A stretch of 64,000 nucleotides of DNA from an uncultured Bacteroidia bacterium (GTDB lineage: Bacteria; Bacteroidota; Bacteroidia; Bacteroidales; UBA932): the NCBI GenBank assembly GCA_902768985.1, contig CACXNA010000002.1, positions 124,001 to 188,000 on the forward strand, given 5' to 3'. The translations under genes were made by a program, and so were the position numbers. The notes below the pieces were generated by a model, which searched no databases, was not told the DNA's origin, and worked only from the letters and a program-made list of their open reading frames with translations. This document shows positions 60,307 to 64,000 of the stretch, one piece after another (positions within the stretch are counted from its first letter, which is position 1; every line of letters starts with the position of its first letter).

Positions 60307-60335
60307 CAAAATTAGCGAAAAATTGCTTACCTTTG
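60307..60335. promoter_or_regulatory. Divergent -7 boxes for folP and tmk
   Basis: CAAAATTA (60307-60314; TAATTTTG on minus) ends 4 bases before the folP start, and TACCTTTG (60328-60335) ends 6 bases before the tmk start. Both transcripts would be leaderless or nearly so. Confidence 0.55.
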
Positions 60336-60341
60336 TGTGTT

Positions 60342-61025
60342 ATGCTTATCGTTTTGGAAGGCCTGGACGGCGCCGGCAAGTCCACCCAGGTCCGCATGTT
60401 CAGAGAATACCTTGCCACGGTCTGTCCCCAGCTGGAGTACATCCATTTCCCGCGCTACGACGCGCCGCTGTGGGGCGGCCTGATCGGCAAATTCCTGCGC
60501 GGCGGCTTCGGCACCATCGAGAGCGTCCACCCGCAGCTGGTGGCCCTGCTCTTCGCCGGCGACCGCGCGGACGCCGCGGCGGACATCCGCCGCACGCTGC
60601 GCGCGGGCGGCACGGTCCTGCTGGACCGCTACGTCTATTCCAACATCGCCTACCAATGCGCCAAGCTCCCCTCCGACCGCGAGGCGGAGGAGCTCCGCGA
60701 ATGGATCAACAACACCGAGTACGGCCAGTTCGACCTGCCGCGCCCGGACCTGAACATCTTCCTCGACGTGCCCATCGGCTTCGTGGAGCAGAGCCTCACG
60801 GCGCAGCGCGCCGGCGGCGACCGCAATTACCTCCACGGCCAGCAAGACATCCACGAGGCCGACATCAACTTCCAGCGCCGCGTGCGGGACATGTACCGCC
60901 GCCAGGCCGCGCTGGATCCGCATTTCATCGTCGTGGACTGCAGCGACGCCGAAGGGCGCATGCTGCCGCCCGAAGCCATTTTCGAAAAGATCAAAGCCGT
61001 CTATGAGAGTTATCCGAAGGATTAG
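60342..61025 (+). CDS. tmk: Thymidylate kinase
   Basis: 227-residue dTMP kinase for dTTP synthesis. The P-loop LEGLDGAGKST is at residues ~5-15, then YIHFPRYDAP, the DRYVYSNIAYQ motif and a LID region with TAQRAGGDRNYLHG. The start is the ATG at 60342, 7 bp behind a -7 box; the same frame is open far upstream across folP, but that part is antisense. Its end overlaps the next gene by 23 bp. Confidence 0.93.
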   Translation: MLIVLEGLDGAGKSTQVRMFREYLATVCPQLEYIHFPRYDAPLWGGLIGKFLRGGFGTIESVHPQLVALLFAGDRADAAADIRRTLRAGGTVLLDRYVYSNIAYQCAKLPSDREAEELREWINNTEYGQFDLPRPDLNIFLDVPIGFVEQSLTAQRAGGDRNYLHGQQDIHEADINFQRRVRDMYRRQAALDPHFIVVDCSDAEGRMLPPEAIFEKIKAVYESYPKD

Positions 61026-62064
61026 CGCCGTCCTGATCGGCTTCGTATTCTTCCTCGCGGGCATCCTCAAGCTCATGGATCCCGTGGGCGCCCGCCTTGT
61101 CGTGGAGGAATACCTCAAATTCATGCATCTCAACTTCCTGATGGGCGCTGCGGGCTTCCTCGGCTCCGGCATGGCTCTGCTCGAGGCGCTCGTCGGCGCC
61201 GCCCTCATCACGGGCGTGTGGCGCCGCGTCGTGGCCGCCGTGACGGGCATCATGCTGGCCCTCTTCACGCTGCTGACCCTGCTGCTCTACATCAAGAACC
61301 CCAACATCGACTGCGGCTGCTTCGGCGAGATCATCCACCTCACGCACGCCCAGAGCCTGATCAAGAACCTCATCCTGCTGGCCATGTGGGCGCTCGCGTT
61401 CCTGCCCTTCCGCAAGATCGAAATCACGCGCAAGGTCAAGTACGTCAGCTTCCCCATCGCCGCTGCCTCCATCTGTTTCTTCCTGCTCTACTCGTCCTTC
61501 AACATCCCGCTCGTCGACTTCACGCCCTTCAAGCCGGGCGCCGAGCTGATGCTCCCCTGGGACATCGACGACCCCACCGACAACCGCACGCCCACGCTCT
61601 CCATCAGCGACGCCTCCGGCGAATACGTGGACGAGAAGCTGGTCGAAGGCCAGCTCGTGGTGGTGTCGGTCTACGACCCGGAGAAGATGCGCGCGAACCA
61701 CTGGGCCCGCGTGCAGCGCGTGGTGCAGGACGCCAAGGACGCGGGCTTCACGCCCATGGTCCTGGCCGCCTCTACGCCGGAGGAGATGCACCAGCTCGTG
61801 TCCTCGCACGAAGTGCTGGACGCCACCTATTTCGCCGACCGCAAGAAACTGCTGACGCTGAACCGCTCCAACGGCGGCGCCGCCTTCATCCAGGACGGCC
61901 TCATCGTCACCAAGTGGCACCGCCTCGACCTCCCCGACCACCAAAAGCTCGAGGACTTCGCGGCCGAGGATGTGACAGAGTCACTCCTCTCCGAGAACAA
62001 CCGCGACCGGATCAAGCTGCAGGCCTTCCTGCTCTATATCTTCGCGGTGATGCTGCTGATGTAG
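61003..62064 (+). CDS. MauE/DoxX-like membrane protein with thioredoxin-like C-terminus
   Basis: 353-residue membrane protein of a type widespread in Bacteroidota. Four N-terminal helices resemble MauE/DoxX (IGFVFFLAGILKLMDPVGAR; CGCFG after NPNID). A fifth membrane segment at ~155-170 is followed by an extracytoplasmic domain (~200-320) with thioredoxin-like order (LVVVSVYDPEKM, AAFIQDGLIVTKW) but no CxxC. A last hydrophobic stretch ends the protein. The CGC pair after helix 3 suggests thiol redox exchange. Overlap with tmk implies co-transcription. Confidence 0.8.
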   Translation: MRVIRRISAVLIGFVFFLAGILKLMDPVGARLVVEEYLKFMHLNFLMGAAGFLGSGMALLEALVGAALITGVWRRVVAAVTGIMLALFTLLTLLLYIKNPNIDCGCFGEIIHLTHAQSLIKNLILLAMWALAFLPFRKIEITRKVKYVSFPIAAASICFFLLYSSFNIPLVDFTPFKPGAELMLPWDIDDPTDNRTPTLSISDASGEYVDEKLVEGQLVVVSVYDPEKMRANHWARVQRVVQDAKDAGFTPMVLAASTPEEMHQLVSSHEVLDATYFADRKKLLTLNRSNGGAAFIQDGLIVTKWHRLDLPDHQKLEDFAAEDVTESLLSENNRDRIKLQAFLLYIFAVMLLM

Positions 62065-62068
62065 CGGC

Positions 62069-64000
62069 TTATTCTTCCGTATAGATTTCCACGATGTGGT
62101 CGCCCGCGAGGAACTTCCGGGCGAGGTCGCGCACGTCCCGCGCCTTGATGCCGCGGAGCAGCGCGTCGTAGTCGGCGTCAAAGTCGCAGCCCCAGAGCAC
62201 GGTCCTGACCAGGCGGTCGTTCTGCTCCAGCAGCGAGCTGGCTGCGCGGCGCTCCAGCTCCCCGTGGCGCTTGCGGATGTACTTCCCGGCCTGGTCCATC
62301 TCCTCGGCCGTCGGGCCGTCCTTCGCCATCGCCTCCATCACGTCACGGACGTCGCCGACCAGCAGCTGCGTCATCTCCGGACGCGTCTGGAAGTCCACCA
62401 CGCCCCGCCAGGGCAGGGTCGGATTGTCCGGGACTTCGGTAGAGAAGCCCACGTGATAGGTCCCACCGCGCTCCTCGCGGATGAGGTTCAGGTAGCGGGC
62501 GGAGAGGATGTAATCGAGGAAGTCCGACACCAGGATGCTGCGCGTCGTGGTCTTCACGTCAGCCACGTACATGTAGTCGATGTTCGAGACCGGCTCCGAC
62601 TCGGGGGCGTTGGTCTCCGTGATCAGCTGCCGGCCCTTCAGGACGGGCTTCGGCAGGGCTGTGGCGGTCTTCTGATAAGGGTATTCGCCCTGCAAAGACG
62701 CCACGTACTGACAGACGTACGCCTCGATGTCGGCGCGGTCCAGGTCGCTGGTGATGAAGACCGTCAGGTGCGCGAAGTCGGTGAACGCCCGCTCGTACAC
62801 CTCGCGGAGCAGGGCCATGTCCACCGCCTCGATGGCAGCGGAGTCGAAGGGATGCAGCCAGGGATGGTCGCCGTAGACCTGCTTGGTGTACTTATCCTCG
62901 AAGGCCGTGCGGGGATTCGGCTTGCGGCCGAGGTTCTTGAGGTTGTCCGCCTTGGTCTTCTCCAGGCCGGCCTCCTCGCCGAGGTACGGCTCCTGAAGCA
63001 GCAGCCAGCCGGTCTTGAAGGCGGCCTCCTCCTTGCCCCGGGCGGCGCTCAGCTCGACCGAGGCGGCCTGCTGCTGCGTGCGGGTCAGGATGTTCACCCC
63101 GGAGAGCTCCGGGAAAGCACGCAGCGCCTGGCGCTCGCAGCCGCGGAAGCCGAGCGTGCGGTTGTCATACGCCGCGGCAAAGCGCGCGGCGGTGAGCTTG
63201 TCGGCCGGATAGCTCCGGTAGCCGGTGTCGAAGCGCCAGATGGTGGCCAGGTGGACATTCGCCTTCACGGGCGCCGCCTGGCGGTAGTAGACCTTCGCGC
63301 CGTTGGAGAGCAGCCACTCCTCGTAGCCGCCCAGGCGCTTGTTCGCGGTCCTTTTCACGATGCGGCCGGGCGTCACGGCCACGTCGAAGTCCAGCTTCGG
63401 ATAGTTGAGGTACTGCGCCTCCAGCGGCTCCGCCTCCACGCTCGCGAGAATGGCGCGCACCGCGTCGGCGGACGGGGCGAAGCCCGGATTCTCCACGGGG
63501 TTGTAGCAGGTGGAGTAGATGGCCTCGCTGTCGAGGAACATGTCCGCCGGGTAGTCCCGGACGCTCTCCCAGCTGATGCCGGATAAAACCTTATTCTGGA
63601 CGTCCTGGAGCTCGACCGGGTCGAGCAGCGGGTGGTTGCGCAGGAAGTGCTCGATCGCCGCCTTCACGAGCTCCTCGCTCTTGACTTCGTCGCGGCTGAG
63701 TTCGCGGTCCAGGTGGAAGCGCTGCGCCACGCTGAGCTTCGCCGCTTCGAACTCGTCCGGGCTGATGCCGAACTGGACCAGGCGCCGGATCTCGCGTGCG
63801 GTCATCTCCATGGCCTCCGCCACGCGGTCCTTGCTCTTGGGCGTGACGGTGAAGAGGCTAATGTAGTAGTCCGGCTCGTACTCGTTCGTCACCAGCACCG
63901 CTGAGCGGGCGGGACAGTCGCGCTGCTGCGCGAGCCGGCGCAGGCGCTCGTTGAGCACCGCCGAGACGATCTGGCGGCTGAAGGCGTCGCGGATGTATTC
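62069..64000 (-). CDS. M16-family metallopeptidase, N-terminus outside window
   Basis: C-terminal 643 residues of a protein with the layout of long two-repeat M16 (insulinase/PqqL-like) peptidases; the frame is open through base 64000. The HxxEH zinc motif belongs to the first repeat and is not visible. Recognisable parts are YYISLFTVTPKSKDRVAEAM, the linker around FAPSADAVRAILASVE, EWLLSNGAKVYYRQAAPVKA (start of the second repeat) and LVSDFLDYILSARYLNLIRE with REERGGTYHVG. M16 enzymes degrade or process peptides in the periplasm. Convergent with the MauE/DoxX-like gene, 4 bp apart. Confidence 0.9.
   Translation of the reverse strand, partial: EYIRDAFSRQIVSAVLNERLRRLAQQRDCPARSAVLVTNEYEPDYYISLFTVTPKSKDRVAEAMEMTAREIRRLVQFGISPDEFEAAKLSVAQRFHLDRELSRDEVKSEELVKAAIEHFLRNHPLLDPVELQDVQNKVLSGISWESVRDYPADMFLDSEAIYSTCYNPVENPGFAPSADAVRAILASVEAEPLEAQYLNYPKLDFDVAVTPGRIVKRTANKRLGGYEEWLLSNGAKVYYRQAAPVKANVHLATIWRFDTGYRSYPADKLTAARFAAAYDNRTLGFRGCERQALRAFPELSGVNILTRTQQQAASVELSAARGKEEAAFKTGWLLLQEPYLGEEAGLEKTKADNLKNLGRKPNPRTAFEDKYTKQVYGDHPWLHPFDSAAIEAVDMALLREVYERAFTDFAHLTVFITSDLDRADIEAYVCQYVASLQGEYPYQKTATALPKPVLKGRQLITETNAPESEPVSNIDYMYVADVKTTTRSILVSDFLDYILSARYLNLIREERGGTYHVGFSTEVPDNPTLPWRGVVDFQTRPEMTQLLVGDVRDVMEAMAKDGPTAEEMDQAGKYIRKRHGELERRAASSLLEQNDRLVRTVLWGCDFDADYDALLRGIKARDVRDLARKFLAGDHIVEIYTEE

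Noticed and set aside
59508-60341. Upstream extension of the tmk frame across folP
   Set aside because: The extra 278 codons are antisense to folP; the ATG at 60342 next to a -7 box gives the normal N-terminus of thymidylate kinase.

Overview
The window reads as chromosomal DNA of a GC-rich, anaerobic member of the Bacteroidota, most likely order Bacteroidales. The evidence is four SusC/SusD-type outer-membrane nutrient-uptake pairs, -7 promoter boxes of the form TAnnTTTG in front of many genes, an outer-membrane lipid A gene cluster, Bacteroidales-type orphan families (DUF3078, WbqC-like, OmpP1/FadL, MauE/DoxX plus thioredoxin-like), and an anaerobic glycerol-3-phosphate dehydrogenase (glpABC). 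No phage, transposase, integrase or CRISPR array was seen. The genus cannot be fixed from the sequence alone.

Layout. 1-8335: housekeeping genes. A minus-strand run miaB, LEA-type lipoprotein, SPOR protein, rpoN (cut by the left edge); then radC and a Fur-family regulator on plus; an ECF sigma factor and polA on minus. 8449-29113: four consecutive susC-susD transcription units, each with its own promoter candidate and terminator and with no enzyme or regulator gene between them. The pairs alternate between two paralogous types (A-B-A-B). 29138-29820: tadA, tRNA-Gln and an unusual palindrome cluster. 29827-39670: a glycerol / glycerophosphodiester regulon (glpF, glpK; then glpA-B-C-Q-T), interrupted by a plus-strand Omp85-like barrel gene. 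39736-42373: a lipoprotein hydrolase, a fucose-isomerase-like gene and a HigA-like regulator. 42374-42825: a 450-bp gene-free stretch with palindromes. 42826-47108: rimP-nusA-infB. 47205-53838: a small lipoprotein gene, then lpxD-lpxC-lpxA with an OmpP1/FadL-like gene and a WbqC-like gene, and an aromatic- and serine/glycine-rich lipoprotein. 53958-64000: proS, DUF3078, tilS, divIC, a nucleotidyltransferase, a CPBP protease, folP, tmk, a MauE/DoxX-like protein and the C-terminal part of an M16 peptidase.

How it works together. The glp genes form a complete route: GlpQ cleaves glycerophosphodiesters in the periplasm, GlpT imports glycerol-3-phosphate, GlpF/GlpK take in and phosphorylate glycerol, and GlpABC oxidises glycerol-3-phosphate towards the quinone pool. 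The four SusCD pairs look like a duplicated two-pair cassette whose substrate cannot be read from context.

Most unusual signals: a 144-bp palindromic element carried in frame inside polA, between the 5' nuclease and the degenerate 3'-5' exonuclease region; a group of intergenic elements built from alternating inverted arms (2366-2453, 29737-29817, 42459-42591); a hairpin after tRNA-Gln that reaches into the tRNA acceptor strand; interlocked inverted repeats directly before the radC start codon; a RimP reduced to its N-terminal domain; an LpxC without the FabZ fusion usual in Bacteroidota; and several promoters so close to start codons that leaderless mRNAs are predicted.
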